Positions 1 to 11,600 of a DNA stretch of 59,154 bases are shown piece by piece. The stretch's first letter is position 1. Every line of letters starts with the position of its first letter. Under the pieces are notes generated by a model. That model made no database searches. It was not told the origin of the DNA and saw nothing but the letters and a program-made list of their open reading frames with translations. A program made the translations under genes and the position numbers. Source of the stretch: Protostelium mycophagum (lineage: Eukaryota > Evosea > Variosea > Protosteliida > Protosteliaceae); the NCBI GenBank assembly GCA_002081555.1, contig MZNV01001838.1, forward strand, positions 1-59,154, in the 5' to 3' direction.

Positions 1-1
1 T

Positions 2-166
2 GAGTTACCAATTAGTAAACTTCTCAACTATCTAATAAGAGATCACATTATTGAGCTCACTGGCTTCCCTGACTTTAGCAGTCTTAATGAGCAAGTAAGA
101 CAGCAGACAGGAAAGGTCAATCTTCCTGCTGTCAAAAAGATGTTAGCTGGTAATGAGCAGTTATAA
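2..166 (+). CDS. 3' end of an unrecognised gene (partial)
   Basis: An open frame runs from the window edge to a TAA at 164-166, giving 54 residues with no start. The residues are ordinary and helix-like: ELPISKLLNYLIRD near the start, GFPDFSSLNEQV in the middle, and a C-terminus ending AGNEQL. I do not recognise the family. It stops exactly where the AT-rich satellite begins, so the satellite lies in the 3' flank of this gene. It could be the last exon of a host gene or of a mobile-element gene; nothing in the window decides between them. Confidence 0.4.
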   Translation, partial: ELPISKLLNYLIRDHIIELTGFPDFSSLNEQVRQQTGKVNLPAVKKMLAGNEQL

Positions 167-1680
167 TATTATACCATGGCATATTCAATTTAACACAAAT
201 ATAATATTTAATGATCGTCTCAAATTTCAATATGCCACGCGCGGCATATTTGACTTAATTTAAATATATACAGTTATAAATTTAATGATTGCTGCATGCA
301 GCGTATTTGATATAGATTTTATTAATTGCTGCGCACAGCATATTCAAATTATTACAAATATATATAACTTATTAATTGCCGCGCACAGCATATAGAATTT
401 TGAGACAAAAAATTAATTTCAAAAAGTTGCCGTGCGCAGCATATAGAAATTTGAGATAAAAAATTAATTTCAAACAGTTGCCAGGCACAGCATATTGATC
501 TTTGAGACAAAAAACACTTTTAAACAATTGCTGCGGGCGGCATATTGAGACTCAATGCACAAAATTCACTTCTGGCAATTGCCGCGTGCAGCATATTGAA
601 ATTCAATGCACAAAATTAACTTTCAGCAATTGATGTGTGCAGCATATTGATATTTGATGCACAAAATTCATTTCCAGCAATTGCCGCGCGCAGCATATTG
701 AAATTCAATGCACAAAATTAACTTTCAGCAATTGCTACATGCGGCATATTCAAATTTGATGCACAAAATTAACTTTCAGCAATTGATGCGCACGGCATAT
801 TCAAATTTGATGTATGAAGTTTACTTCAAACTATTGCCACACGCGGCATATTGAAGTTCAATGCACAAAATTAACTTTCAGCAATTGCTGTGTGTAGCAT
901 ATTTAAATTTGATGTATGAAATTTACTTCAAACTATTGCCACACATTTCATATTGAAATTAGATGTAAAAATTATATTCAAACAATTGTTGCATGTAGCA
1001 TATTAATTCAACACTAACTTCAAACAATTACTGTGTGGTAATTGAGATTTGATACAAAGATGCGCAGCATATTCAAATTTGATGCACAAATTTTGAGACA
1101 AAAAATTAATTTGAAAAAGTTGCCGCGCGCGGCATATGGTTTATTATAAGAAACTTGAGATAAAAAATTAATTTCAAACAGTTTCTGCGTGCAGCATATG
1201 GAGATTTGAGACAAAAAAACAACTTTAAACAATTGCTGCGCGCAGCATATTGAAATTTGATACACAAAATTCATTTCCAGCAATTGCCACGCGCAGCATA
1301 TTGATACTTGAGACAAAAAACAATTTCAAACAATTACCACGCAGCATATTGAGATTCAATGCACAAAATTCACTTCCAGCAATTGCTGCGCGCAGCATAT
1401 TGAAATTCAATCCACAAAATTAACTTTCAGCAATTGTTGTGCGCAGCATATTCAAATTTGATGTACAAAGTTTACTTCAAACTATTGACACGCATTTCAT
1501 TTTGAAATTTAGATGTAAACATTATATTCAAACAGTTGTTGCACGCGGTATATTAAGATTTGATATACAACACTAACTTCAAACAATTACTGCATGTGGC
1601 AATTGAGATTTGATACAAAAAATTAACACAAACAGTTGCTGCATGCAGTATACTGAAATTTGATATACAACATTAACTTG
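167..1680. repeat. Minisatellite/satellite array, period about 50 bp
   Basis: About 28 degenerate copies of a unit near 50 bp. Each has a GC-rich core (variants of GCCGCGCGCAGCATATT), then an AT-rich stretch such as TTGAAATTCAATGCACAAAA and an (A/T)CTTTCAGCAATTG or CTTCAAACAATTG spacer. The core changes GCAGC/GCGGC/ACAGC between copies, and many copies contain TTGAAATTCAA, a near-perfect palindrome. Frames opening through it (for example 1020-1316 on the minus strand) show only the repeat translated over and over, so none is taken as a gene. Confidence 0.85.
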
Positions 1681-2374
1681 ACAATATTGAACAAACCCTG
1701 GGCATTGGTGAAATAAAATGTCTACTGGGGACTGCTGTTACCAGGACAGGCAGAGTTGCACAATTGCTGTTTGGTCCACTGTTTGAAGTGCTGTTCAAAG
1801 TGCCATTGAAAGTGCTGTTTGACCGTGGCGTGAGCTGTTTGCGTTGTGTTGTCAACAGTGAAATTAGCGGTTAATGCAGATCTCCAATACCATCTGCGGT
1901 AAGAAGCGCAACTATTGCTTTAACCGCTATTTCCAATCCCAATGTTGTGACGACACAACGTTTTCATTTGATATACAACACTAACTTCAAACAATTACTG
2001 CATGTGGCAATTGAGATTTGATACAAAAAATTAACACAAACAGTTGCTGCATGCAGTATACTGAAATTTGATATACAACATTAACTTGACAATATTGAAC
2101 AAACCCTGGGCATTGGTGAAATAAAATGTCTACTGGGGACTGCTGTTACCAGGACAGGCAGAGTTGCACAATTGCTGTTTGGTCCACTGTTTGAAGTGCT
2201 GTTCAAAGTGCCATTGAAAGTGCTGTTTGACCGTGGCGTGAGCTGTTTGCGTTGTGTTGTCAACAGTGAAATTAGCGGTTAATGCAGATCTCCAATACCA
2301 TCTGCGGTAAGAAGCGCAACTATTGCTTTAACCGCTATTTCCAATCCCAATGTTGTGACGACACAACGTTTTCA
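1558..2374. repeat. Exact 408-bp tandem duplication
   Basis: The segment from ATTTGATATACAACACTAAC at 1558 is repeated at 1966 and runs to about 2374, a shift of 408 bp; I found no mismatch by eye. The unit starts with the last satellite-like copies, then has a unique part with GTGCTGTT/GTTGTGTTGTC words. It ends in a complex inverted repeat: AGCGGTTAA ... TTAACCGCT around 1870 and 1920, enclosing GCAGAT ... ATCTGC. An identical 60-codon minus-strand frame occurs in each copy (1673-1855 and 2081-2263). It has no recognisable domain and I regard it as non-coding. Confidence 0.85.
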
Positions 2375-3373
2375 CAGAGATTTTGCGCTAAGAGATGACC
2401 CCTGCTCTAAACCTCATTATTTAGACATGCAAAACTTCAGGGTTGAAGATCTCCCTCCTAGAATGAAGATACAACACCTGCCTAAAGGTAAGTAGGAACC
2501 CAAGTGGATTCAAGGATTGATTACATTGATGAAATATCAGCTAAAACCAAATATCTCAGTATTAAAAGCAGGCTATTAAGAAGGTAACTGATCTAGATGC
2601 AAGAGACAGAATTAGGAGGAGAATTTTGCTGGCTGCAAAGAATACAGGAGATGACACTGATGTTGATGTTGAAATTTTGTATACTTGATATACTGTATTC
2701 ACTTAAATCTACTTTTGGATGTTTTCACTTGCAGAACAACCAAACATTACTGTTCTTACTATCTGTTTACTTTTAATTTATCTAGAAAAATTACCTAATT
2801 ACTACATTTTAATATGACTCAATAGTGGAACTCTGCATACAGTGATATAATCAGTCAATTTCCACAAAGCATTGTGGATTGCTTAACACACAGGATACAG
2901 AATACAAAGATCAAAAGTAAGAAGTGCAAACTGAATGAAGAATCAGAGAATCTGAAAGGACTGTTTGAAAGAGAACTAACAACACAACAAGAAACAATGT
3001 ACGAAAATGAAAAATGAAAATTTGTGCTTCCTGTGAGACATATTATAATCTACTGAGATATGATGAGGTGCACGCAAGTATGCTTGAGCACACACAAAGA
3101 GAAACACAAACAATGTTTCTGTACTCTTTAGTTCCTTATTCCAAGATATATTCCAGAATATTAGAGAGGAAAACAGGACAGTTTTGTTTTGTTCTGTTCC
3201 AGTTGTATAGGTTTACAATAAAAATGTTGTCTCATAGGCTGCTATCATTTAGTCTGGATATATAAAAGCTGACAACTGAAACATTGTGTGGTGTAGATAG
3301 ATGCACTACAAATTTCCTTTTTACCGAATCGGCAATCAGCCAACCGGAGACTGGGCAAAACGCCGATTGAGAA
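2375..3373 (+). other. Gene-poor stretch with three short coding-like frames
   Basis: Three plus-strand frames look more protein-like than their surroundings but cannot be tied to a gene. One at about 2379-2497 contains HYLDMQNFRVEDLPPRMKIQ and ends at a GGTAAGT donor-like site. One at about 2579-2689 contains KKVTDLDARDRIRRRIL. One at about 2827-3017 contains SAYSDIISQFPQSIVDCL followed by a charged tail. They could be exons of an unknown gene or remains of a decayed one. The rest, up to the LRR gene start, shows nothing else I can support. Confidence 0.25.
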
Positions 3374-4458
3374 ATGCATGTTTCTATCCTGCTCTTTTTT
3401 GTCTGCTCTATCGCCGCTCAGGATGCAAATCAAACAATCAATCTTTTAAGACACTTTTATGACACAACAGGAGGTAAATATAAATTTGCTTCTCGCAGCT
3501 TATTCTTTAGGGGAACATTGGAAACTTAGCGAAGGTTGGTCTGATACTCGCAATCTTGATTACTGCTCTTGGAGTGGCATTTCTTGCCAAAATTCTACTT
3601 TAGAGGTCTCTTTGAAGGACAATAATATTACTGGGCAGGTAACCACACCACACTTTTCACAAGCTAATCCTTGCAAGATTCCAAGCAATTTCACACAACT
3701 CAACCTGAGAAAACTACATCTCGATGATAATCATTTAAGTGGTGGATTAGATTGGTTCATTGCACCGGCGGAACTTGTCAGTATCTCCCTGTCCAACAAT
3801 CAGTTTGCGGGCGTCATCACTTACAATCTGTACAATTCATCAAAATTGAGGCATCTCAACTTGGCCAGAAATTTATTAAGTGGATCGTTGAATGCCTCAG
3901 TATCTCATTGGACTGTACTAGAACATTTGGACATCAGCCAAAATCAATTTGAGGTTGCAAAATTCAAATATCAAGGTCAAATTTAATTTTTCTTGCAGGG
4001 ATCAATTCATCAAGACATCAGCAAAGTGACCTTCTTATTTCACCTGAATGTATCACATAACAAGTAGGGATTATTTGAAATATAAAGATTGAATACAAAG
4101 GTTCTCTGGGGAGATGCCATGGGATATACAGGAGTTACCGATAGAATCTCTCTGGGCATCAAATAATCAGTTCCACAAGGTACAAGATCACCCAAAAATC
4201 AACTGATCGACAAAGATTGATTACCAATTAAGCTTCACAAAAACACCTTCAGAGTGCCACTTGGAGGGGAACCCATTGATATGCCCCATCCCTTCCTGGG
4301 CGAGAGAACACTGTGGTGCTCAATGTGATTCCATGTGGCCTGCCTCTTCGATTGTTATGACAATCATCACTGGTAGCTTTCTGTTGCTCAGTGTGGGATA
4401 TCTGCTCTGGTTCTTTATTTCCATGAAGAAGGCGAATGATTCTTACACCAAGATATAA
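3374..4458 (+). CDS. Secreted-type leucine-rich repeat protein with one membrane segment
   Basis: The ATG at 3374 begins MHVSILLFFVCSIAAQDANQ, a clear signal peptide. After a short intron (about 3473-3508) comes a plant-LRR-like N-terminal cap (EHWKLSEGWSD ... DYCSWSGISCQN) with a conserved Trp and a Cys pair. LxxLxLxxN repeats follow (LRKLHLDDNHLSG, LVSISLSNNQFAG, LRHLNLARNLLSG, LEHLDISQN). The last exon (from about 4261) has a C-terminal Cys cap (CPIPSWAREHCGAQC), one hydrophobic helix (SIVMTIITGSFLLLSVGYLL) and a tail of only about 15 residues. There is no kinase domain, so a cell-surface recognition or adhesion role is inferred. Exon joins at 3987-4260 are uncertain. The stop lies 3 bp from the stop of the convergent phosphatase gene. 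Confidence 0.8.
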
Positions 4459-4461
4459 ACT

Positions 4462-5558
4462 TTATCGTCCATTCCTCCTTTTAAAATATTCCTTGCAACG
4501 GAGACTCAATGGTGTTGCCAGATCATGCTTTGAAATGTTCGCCTCTGACATCAGCTGAGATATAAAGGCATCCTCTGACACCTCTTTCTTCACATGGATG
4601 ATGTACTTTCCAAGTTCATCATCCGTGACCTTCTGTTTATCCTATTGTATTTAATATCATAATTCACAGATGATTTACCTTGAATAAGTCTAAATATAAT
4701 GCTTCCAGTCTACCATTCTCTATTCTATTGACGATATCCATGGCTTCTTTTCCCTTCCATTCCTTTTTATTCTTCTCGACGGTTTTTGGACCTGGATATT
4801 CCAGGATGTATTCCTCTATCGTCAGACTGTTCTTCCCAAAATATCTCATCTCTAATTCCAACAATTGTCGAATAAACCTGTCGTACTCAGAGAAGAGATT
4901 TATATTTAATATATCGATAATATTAATACATGTGTCTCACCCCTCATTTGGTCTTATTATATCTCTCTTCTCTTTTATCAGCAGTATTGCATCCTTCAAG
5001 CTCAGTCCTCTCTTTCTCATTAGATAGGCTAGAACCAAGCTTGCACTCCTACTCTTTCCGATCATACAATGTATGAGCACCGCTCCTCCTTTATCATGAG
5101 CGTCAGCTGTTCGCATTTAGATTCAGTTCATATGCCCAACAGCCTACCCACGAAATCTATTGCAGCATCCAGATCAGGCAATATCTCCTGATTCCTTTCA
5201 TCTTTCCAATTGGTGTTATGAATGGTGAAATTGATGTTATCCCTATGTACCCACTCCACTGCACAGTTGACTATGTTCAGCACATTCGATATCCTCAACA
5301 ACTAGACAAGTCAGCGCCAACCAAGTTGGCAATTCACCTCGACATTTGTTGCATCTCTCGCACTGCCAAGATAGAGGAGACCTTTTTCGTCAATAATTAT
5401 TCGTCCTTCTGATCTCTCTCACCTGGTTCGATTTCAGACATGCCAAAAGGTATCTTGCTCAGCCCACTTCTCTTTTTAAAAACATTCTCTCTTTTATCTT
5501 TTCCTTGTCTCTTGCTCTCAACATTTAAATCGGGGGTGTCAGCATCGAGCGGTTGCAT
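4462..5558 (-). CDS. Dual-specificity protein phosphatase
   Basis: The strongest sign is GGAVLIHCMIGKSRSASLVL (about 5003-5075), containing the HCxxGxSRS active-site loop with catalytic Cys and Arg. The DSPc fold continues with YLMRKRGLSLKDAILLIKEK and RPNEG. Earlier exons give GLLYLGSARDATNVE and LLRISNVLNIVNC, typical DSP strand 1, and an acidic loop (NWKDERNQEILPDLDAAIDF) whose Asp may be the general acid. A charged C-terminal extension of about 100 residues (ending CKEYFKRRNGR) has no known domain. The start is the first ATG of the frame (MQPLDADTP). It should remove phosphate from Ser/Thr/Tyr in protein substrates, probably in the cytosol; the substrate cannot be read from sequence. Several introns of about 36-45 nt interrupt it. 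Confidence 0.85.
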
Positions 5559-5710
5559 GTTTACATGGGCTGAAACCAAGCAAGCTTTTCGCTGAAAGAG
5601 CCAAAGGCAGAAATCTCAAACGCATGATGGGACAAGGACATCCTGTTCAAAACTCTTTTATTTCAAATAATCGCAGGGATTGGCACCCATTAGGTTAACT
5701 GCTTCAAAAA

Positions 5711-7421
5711 TCAACATTTTGGTGTCCCCAAAGCAACAGTTGATTCTCCGATCTGTATCATTGGTCGGTTGTGCTGCTGTTGCAAACCTTGGCTCTGTTG
5801 TCTTCTTAACCTTATTGAAAAATTAGATTTAGATGACATATTTTTGAGCTCACTTGTTACTGTAAACGCCAAAGGGCTCAGAGAAGATCTTTTCTTCCAT
5901 ATTACCTCCTCCCTTAACTCTATAAGATATTGTGAACTGAAGTCTAAACATCTGTCCTTGTGATGTTTGGAGTATCTAAATGTGTGTTAGCGCTTGTTGA
6001 AGGAGGTCAACAGGATCCTTACTTTCAAAGAGAACACCGTACTGCTGTCATCGTCTAAGGGATGTGTGAGGCCACCATCAATACTCTCGAGGCATGCTGA
6101 TCTGAGCATGGGAAGTTCTCTACCCTCACTGTCGACTAACTTTACAGTGACAAAGCCATCAGTGAGCTTGGCTGTATCACCCTTGGCATCTCTCTTACAA
6201 ATGACGAGAGGATTAGGGTGTAGGCATCTGTTCTCCTTCTTGTAGGATTTTCTTTGCATTTCGTCTGGCTCTTCCAACAGTCTGAATCTCGCACCTTTAG
6301 ACAATGTACCAGACGGTTCATCTCGTCGGTATCCCCCTTCTGAAGGATTCACGACCCTAGGCTCAACCTTCATCGTACTCATCTTCCTCTTGTCCTTCTT
6401 TAGAGTTGGCTAACTTTGTCAAAAAGTCTTCTTCTAATAGACTCATACCTGTACAGAGTTGTCGGAATAAGTGACAATGAGGGGCTGTGATGTCTGTTGC
6501 TGCTGCTGTTGTGCTCGGAAGGCCTGAGACATAGAAGGTGGAAGATACTGTTGTGGCATAGGGAAGGTGGGCTGAGTCATACCATACATGGGCATATAAG
6601 GCAAGGGCATGTAGGGGGGTGCAAACATCATAGTCGGCATCTCCGAGCCATTTGGCATTTGTCGTCTCAGATCAGAAGTTGTAGAGACCTACGGGTTGTC
6701 AGAAAGTGTATAATTGGGCTACAGAAGGCACCTGTTCCACTCTAGGAAGGAATTGTGTTGACATCGCATTTGCCTGCATGCTCTGTTGGATCTGGATGTT
6801 CTGCATGTTCTGCATGTTCTGTGCAGTCATCGCCGGCATATTTTGCATTTGTGTCATAGTCATCGGTTGGACCATACCGTAATAGGGAGCGAAACCCGCG
6901 TAAGGAAACATGTTGCCTGGAGTTGCCGCCATTACTGTATGTTTTCAGCTTTCTGCATGAGATCAACACTGAGACGCACCAGGAACTCTATTGAACTGCG
7001 CATTAGGGACGGCTGCGGCTGCTGGAAATTTGAATTGGGCTGAAGCGCTCGAGGCACTCTGTGAGTTATCCCCACTGGAAGTCCTTCTAAGGACCCAATT
7101 AACCTTCTGTGACTCTTCGGACTCTACAGGAACTTGTGTCAAGGCAGGTTTCTCTGCTTTCTCTTGTTGCTCTGCTCTGGATGCTTCATTTAATAATGTT
7201 GCAATTTTGGATGGCCTTTCTTCCTCTTCTTCAGAGGAAGATTGTGACTTGAGTGGTCTGTGGCGCTTTCTTGGTTGCTCTTCTCCAGAAGAGCTCTCTC
7301 CTTCGCTTGACCTCAAAATGAGAAGACCATCGTGAGCGTCTCGTGTATTAGAGTCCGTTTCAAATTGTTCAGGCTTCATGGCACTCTCTATTTTGTGAGA
7401 GATGTGGGGGTCGAGGATCAT
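5711..7421 (-). CDS. Ig-fold (p53/Rel/STAT/CudA-like) putative transcription factor
   Basis: Exon 1 (MILDPHISHKI...) is Ser/Glu-rich with RKRHR and SSSEEEEE tracts. The next exons are Met/Gln/Pro-rich and disordered (MTMTQMQNMPAMTAQ, QQQQQQ). A folded C-terminal domain begins after MSTMKVEPRVV: RFRLLEEPDEMQRKSY, ENRCLHPNPLVICKRD, DGFVTVKLVDSEGRELP, then after an intron FRLQFTISYRV and IFSEPFGVYSNK. The KSY...P.V.I...VxVxLV...FRLxFxIxY...PFxVxSNK pattern resembles the beta-sandwich DNA-binding domains of Rel/p53/STAT and amoebozoan CudA proteins. That assignment is from memory of those families and needs a profile search. The tail is short (RRQQSQGLQQQHN). Likely nuclear. The next minus-strand gene follows 153 bp after its stop. 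Confidence 0.6.
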
Positions 7422-7456
7422 GTTGTTGTTGTTGTTCCTTTTTTGCGAGGCAACGG

Positions 7457-7714
7457 TCACTCCCCTCCTGTCGACAATCCCACAGCACAACTGAAGTCTA
7501 CATTCCGGAGAGTGTCAGTTTGGGCGTTACAACCCTGTCCCATATATCGGGGCAATGTGGAAGAATTGCGTATATCTGGGGGAATTTCCCCACGATGGGA
7601 ACATTCATTCTCTAAAATCCTTTTGGTTGCGCCTGAAGATGCGTTCTTCCTTTGGCGCAGTTTCTGTTGTGGATGAGAAAGTCTCTTATTAATAGCATTG
7701 AGGAACACCATCAT
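7457..7714 (-). CDS. Small open frame upstream of the Ig-fold gene (doubtful)
   Basis: An 85-codon ATG-started frame (MMVFLNAINKRLSHPQQKLR ...), basic at the N-terminus and without a recognisable domain. It stops 35 bp before the chosen start of the Ig-fold gene on the same strand. It may be a small gene, an upstream ORF in that gene's leader, or a first exon spliced onto it. No feature favours one reading. Confidence 0.2.
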   Translation of the reverse strand: MMVFLNAINKRLSHPQQKLRQRKNASSGATKRILENECSHRGEIPPDIRNSSTLPRYMGQGCNAQTDTLRNVDFSCAVGLSTGGE

Positions 7715-8659
7715 TTGGGTTCTTTAATTTTGCGTAAGTGCGCCTTTACGGCCGCTCAAAATAAAGAAATCCCACAGGAACACATCTCCCGATCGCACCA
7801 TAAAAGCTGTTGCATTATTCTCTGTTTTTAGATTAAAGACAGATAATATCAGTGTCTTTTATGGTCTTCTGCTATATTGAGTCATTGAGAAAGCATTTGA
7901 CTTATATTAGGTAATGCACACACATATATAAACATATATTGATATAAGTAGATCTGTATTATAGATAGTGATCCATAAAGATTTATTTTGATGGTATCAA
8001 ACAATGACAGGACTCATCATCTTGTCAAATAAAAAGGTTACTCTGTTGATAACAACAATGGCTTGTTTAGTAAAGATAGATTAGTTCATACATGAGAGTT
8101 TCTAAATAAATAAGAGTCTTTTGAACATTCCTATCTTAAGTCAAACTGTTGTCTTCTAGACTTAAGGTAGCATCATAATCTTGTAAAGGAATTCTAAAAT
8201 TTCTAGGGTTAAACCAAAAATTTCAATTGTTACATCTTGTTTTTTTAAGCACCTTAAATCTTAAATTATATACTCAATAAAAATAGAAAGATCTGCAAAT
8301 AAATAGTTATTTTCATAGATTTATTTATCTGAAATTCTCTTCTCCATAAAAGTTCTATTTTTTTGAATTTTGGGATTTAGCAAGAAAATCAAATATTTGA
8401 TAAATACCTCAATAAATTAATGACACATCATCATCTTATTATTTTATGATATTACAAATAATGAATAATAGATAAATAAATTTATATCCATAATTTAAAA
8501 AGGTCCCAACCGTTTTCTTTCTTCCGGAAAAAAACCGCTGTGTAGAAACTGACGATTACGCAAGCTTCATCTGTCTGCAAAGGTCGACATTATTTGAGGA
8601 AAGCGCAAAAAACAACAGGAGCAGGTGAGAAGAGTCAAGAATTGGCATCAAGGACAACA
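7715..8659. promoter_or_regulatory. AT-rich intergenic region between divergent genes
   Basis: About 945 bp with no supported coding frame, strongly AT-rich between 7850 and 8510 with runs such as TAAATAAATTTATAT. The gene to the left is transcribed leftward and the oxysterol-binding gene rightward, so both promoters must lie here. I see no defined element beyond the AT richness. Confidence 0.5.
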
Positions 8660-11600
8660 ATGATGGTTCTCCTCTTTTTGGCTTTTCTATTTGGTGGGCT
8701 CGTCACGGTGGCCTCTTTTCGATTCCTAGCGCGCAGCAATAGAACTCTGTTATATCAGATTCTCTCCATCGATACATCTTTTGCGGCACAAAATGGTCTT
8801 AACCCCAAACAAGATTTATCAGCTCTTCCTCGTGAACCGGTAATCACACTTTCTCAACCAGCACAACCAAGTAAACACTGTGGTCAAAAATTGAACTTCT
8901 GACTTTTTAAAAGAAGAAACCTACAGAAGCGATAATTCAACCTTCCCGATCGAACATTTGCAGATTACTCCATTCTCCACTTCAGCTCTTGTGGTTCCTC
9001 CAGAGCAAGCTCTCTACACGGAGCAAGCAAGCATAGCTAAGCCCATCTTTGCAGAGAGAGACATCAATAGTTTGACAAAGAGGAAGCCCCGTGCCCTGTC
9101 CAAAGATGGTTCCTCCTTAGCCTCCCCTGCAACACATATCAGAACTCTCAGTGAGACTAAAATGGATTCTGGCACCAGAAGTTCGGAGGGATCTATCTCT
9201 CATACTTCCGTGCGTGAAGCCTCGAATATCGTTCCCCTCAGCCTCAATACACCAAGGTAATCTTTCAGTAATACACCAAGGTAAATCTTTCCAAGGAAAC
9301 CTTCTCAAAAACTACAGCTCCATACGAACTTCAGACCGCCATAACTCAGGGACGAACAGTCAATCTGAAGACGAGAAGAGCCACGACAAGAAGGGTAAAA
9401 AGGAGAAGAGTGCCACCCCCGTACAGGAAAGACTCCATCCAATGAATCCAGAAGCAGAAAAAAATAGAAGAAAAGCAGAGCTCGCCGCATTCAAAGCTGC
9501 AGAGCCATACTCCGGTTGGGTGGAAGTTGGTGAGTCTTTGTCGTTATTGAGTGATGACGTTAACAGGGTCTATCATGGCAAAAAAGCTCAAATGGAAGTG
9601 GCGATTTGTTGTTTTGCAAGTGAGTATAATACTTCAACAAAACACAAATATTATATTTAGGGAGAGTGGATGCATTATTACAAAGATGATGAACGCCGCG
9701 GGAACCACTGTTGCGGATGGGTATTATTATCCGACCTACAAGTCTATGAGAGGCCGAAGAAGCCTGGACAGATCGTGATAAAGAGTCTTAAAGGCAAGAA
9801 GATTTTCCACCGTCATGGACCCGACCCGTCCGTTCCCCCTGCCAAGAGGGTAATCCTGTTGTTGTTTCAAGATGAAAGAACTAACAGCAGAAGGATGGAT
9901 TTTTCTTTGGTCACAGAAAGTCGAGCAAATGCAGATTGAGAATAAAAGACAAGGACAAAATGGACGAATGGCTGAACCACTTGAAGAGGGCTTCACTTAC
10001 ACAAACGGCAAGCTCATACGTGGATAGTGACGACGAAGATTTAGAGGACGATTCTGAGGACAATGGCTCATTCAAATCATCAGACGAGGAGGTGGGACAC
10101 CCTGGCCCAGATATTGAGCCCAAGAGTGCACAACACTATGAGCAATCTTCTGAGGAACAGGTGACAAGACACAGAGCCAGAATTGGTCGGTAAGTGTATC
10201 TAGTATAGAATACATTCCCTTATTCAAATGTAGCACTGATTCCATCATCATCGTCCAACCTGATGCTGGAAAATTGCAGGAGGTGCCAGCACCCAGAGAC
10301 TTTATTAATTCACGAAAGAACAGCATACGATATTCACTGATAGGTGTCTCTTCGCCTATACCAGATCGTCTAACGGTAATGTCAATATACTTTCTTGTTT
10401 TCTTTCCGAACCAATTTATGGGAATTTAACCAAAGAAGGCACCTGAGGCTACAAAATCCCCAGAAGGTGTTCCTGTGGAAGTTGAGGCATTGAATGCACC
10501 AGCAGAGGAAGAATTACTGGAGGATTCAGTATCTACTGATAATAGAGAGGGCTTGGGGAAGATTCTGGCCAAAGCAATTGGGTTAGACCTTACGACCATA
10601 GCACTCCCTGTCACGATCAATGAGCCTCAATCCTTCATTCAACGCATGTGCGAAGCAGTTCAATATTACGAACTCTTGAATAAGGCCGATCAATGTGAAG
10701 ACCCTAACCACCGTATGACCTATGTGGCAGCTTTTGCAGCAACAGCCTACTCTTGCAGCATAAGAACCACGAAGCCATTCAATCCTTATTTGGTGAGTTT
10801 ATTTCCATCTCGTGTTAGAATTCAATAACATAGGGTGAAACCTTTGAGCTTGTGAGACCGGATGGATTCAAGTTTCTGGCAGAGCAGGTTTGTACCTTTT
10901 TTTATAGGAAATGACAAGATAGGTATCCCACCACCCGCCCATTGGAGCAAGTAATGCCACCTCCCCGCATTTTGACTTTTTCGAAGAACAAGGGGTGAAA
11001 AGCAAATTTGGTGGCAATTCTCTCAACATTGAGACAATCGGCAGCAGACAGCTAACTCTCAAAAAGAAGAATGATTGTTATACTTGGGGAGGTATTAAAA
11101 CGACAGCACATAATATTCTATTGGGAGAAATGTGGGTTGATCACTACGGGAGAGCCGAAATCAACTGTACCACCACTAGTGAGCATCATTTTATCACTCT
11201 ACACAACCTCTTCATCACAAAGCTTACGAGAATAGAAACCACAGCCATCTTAGAGTTTACAAAATGCGGGTGGTTTTCAAAAGGACGTTACGAAGTGAAA
11301 GGGTGGATTGTGGATGCAAACGGGAAGACAGTCATCAATTTGGAAGGAAAGTGGATCGAGCAACTTGAAGCCACCGTCTTAACTGGTCCCAACTTCCCTG
11401 GCTCCACAGGAAAATCATTCACCTTGTGGAAACACACTTCACTACCAGACCAACCAGAATACAAGTACAAGTTTACTCCCTTCTGTCGTGAGATGAATAA
11501 GAGAGAGGGAATTGAGCAATTCTTACCCCCCACTGATTCTCGCCTTAGAAAGGTATATCCTATACAACATATTCTGTATAACATATCCTATCTGTACAAC

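Noticed and set aside
1020-1410. Minus frames reading QISICCAQQL-type repeats
   Set aside because: They are the satellite translated; periodicity comes from the DNA unit.
1673-2263. Identical 60-codon minus frames in both 408-bp copies
   Set aside because: Low-complexity Asn/Ser/Thr text with no family likeness; identity follows from the DNA duplication, not selection on protein.
3014-3265. 83-codon plus frame (MKICASCETYYN...)
   Set aside because: No domain, and composition resembles AT-rich intergenic DNA; kept only as part of the gene-poor stretch.
5987-6382. Ending the Ig-fold gene at the stop after TSFNKR
   Set aside because: An intron starting GTAAGG at about 6025 leads to FRLQFTISYRV and SEPFGVYSNK, which continue the fold; the earlier stop is inside that intron.
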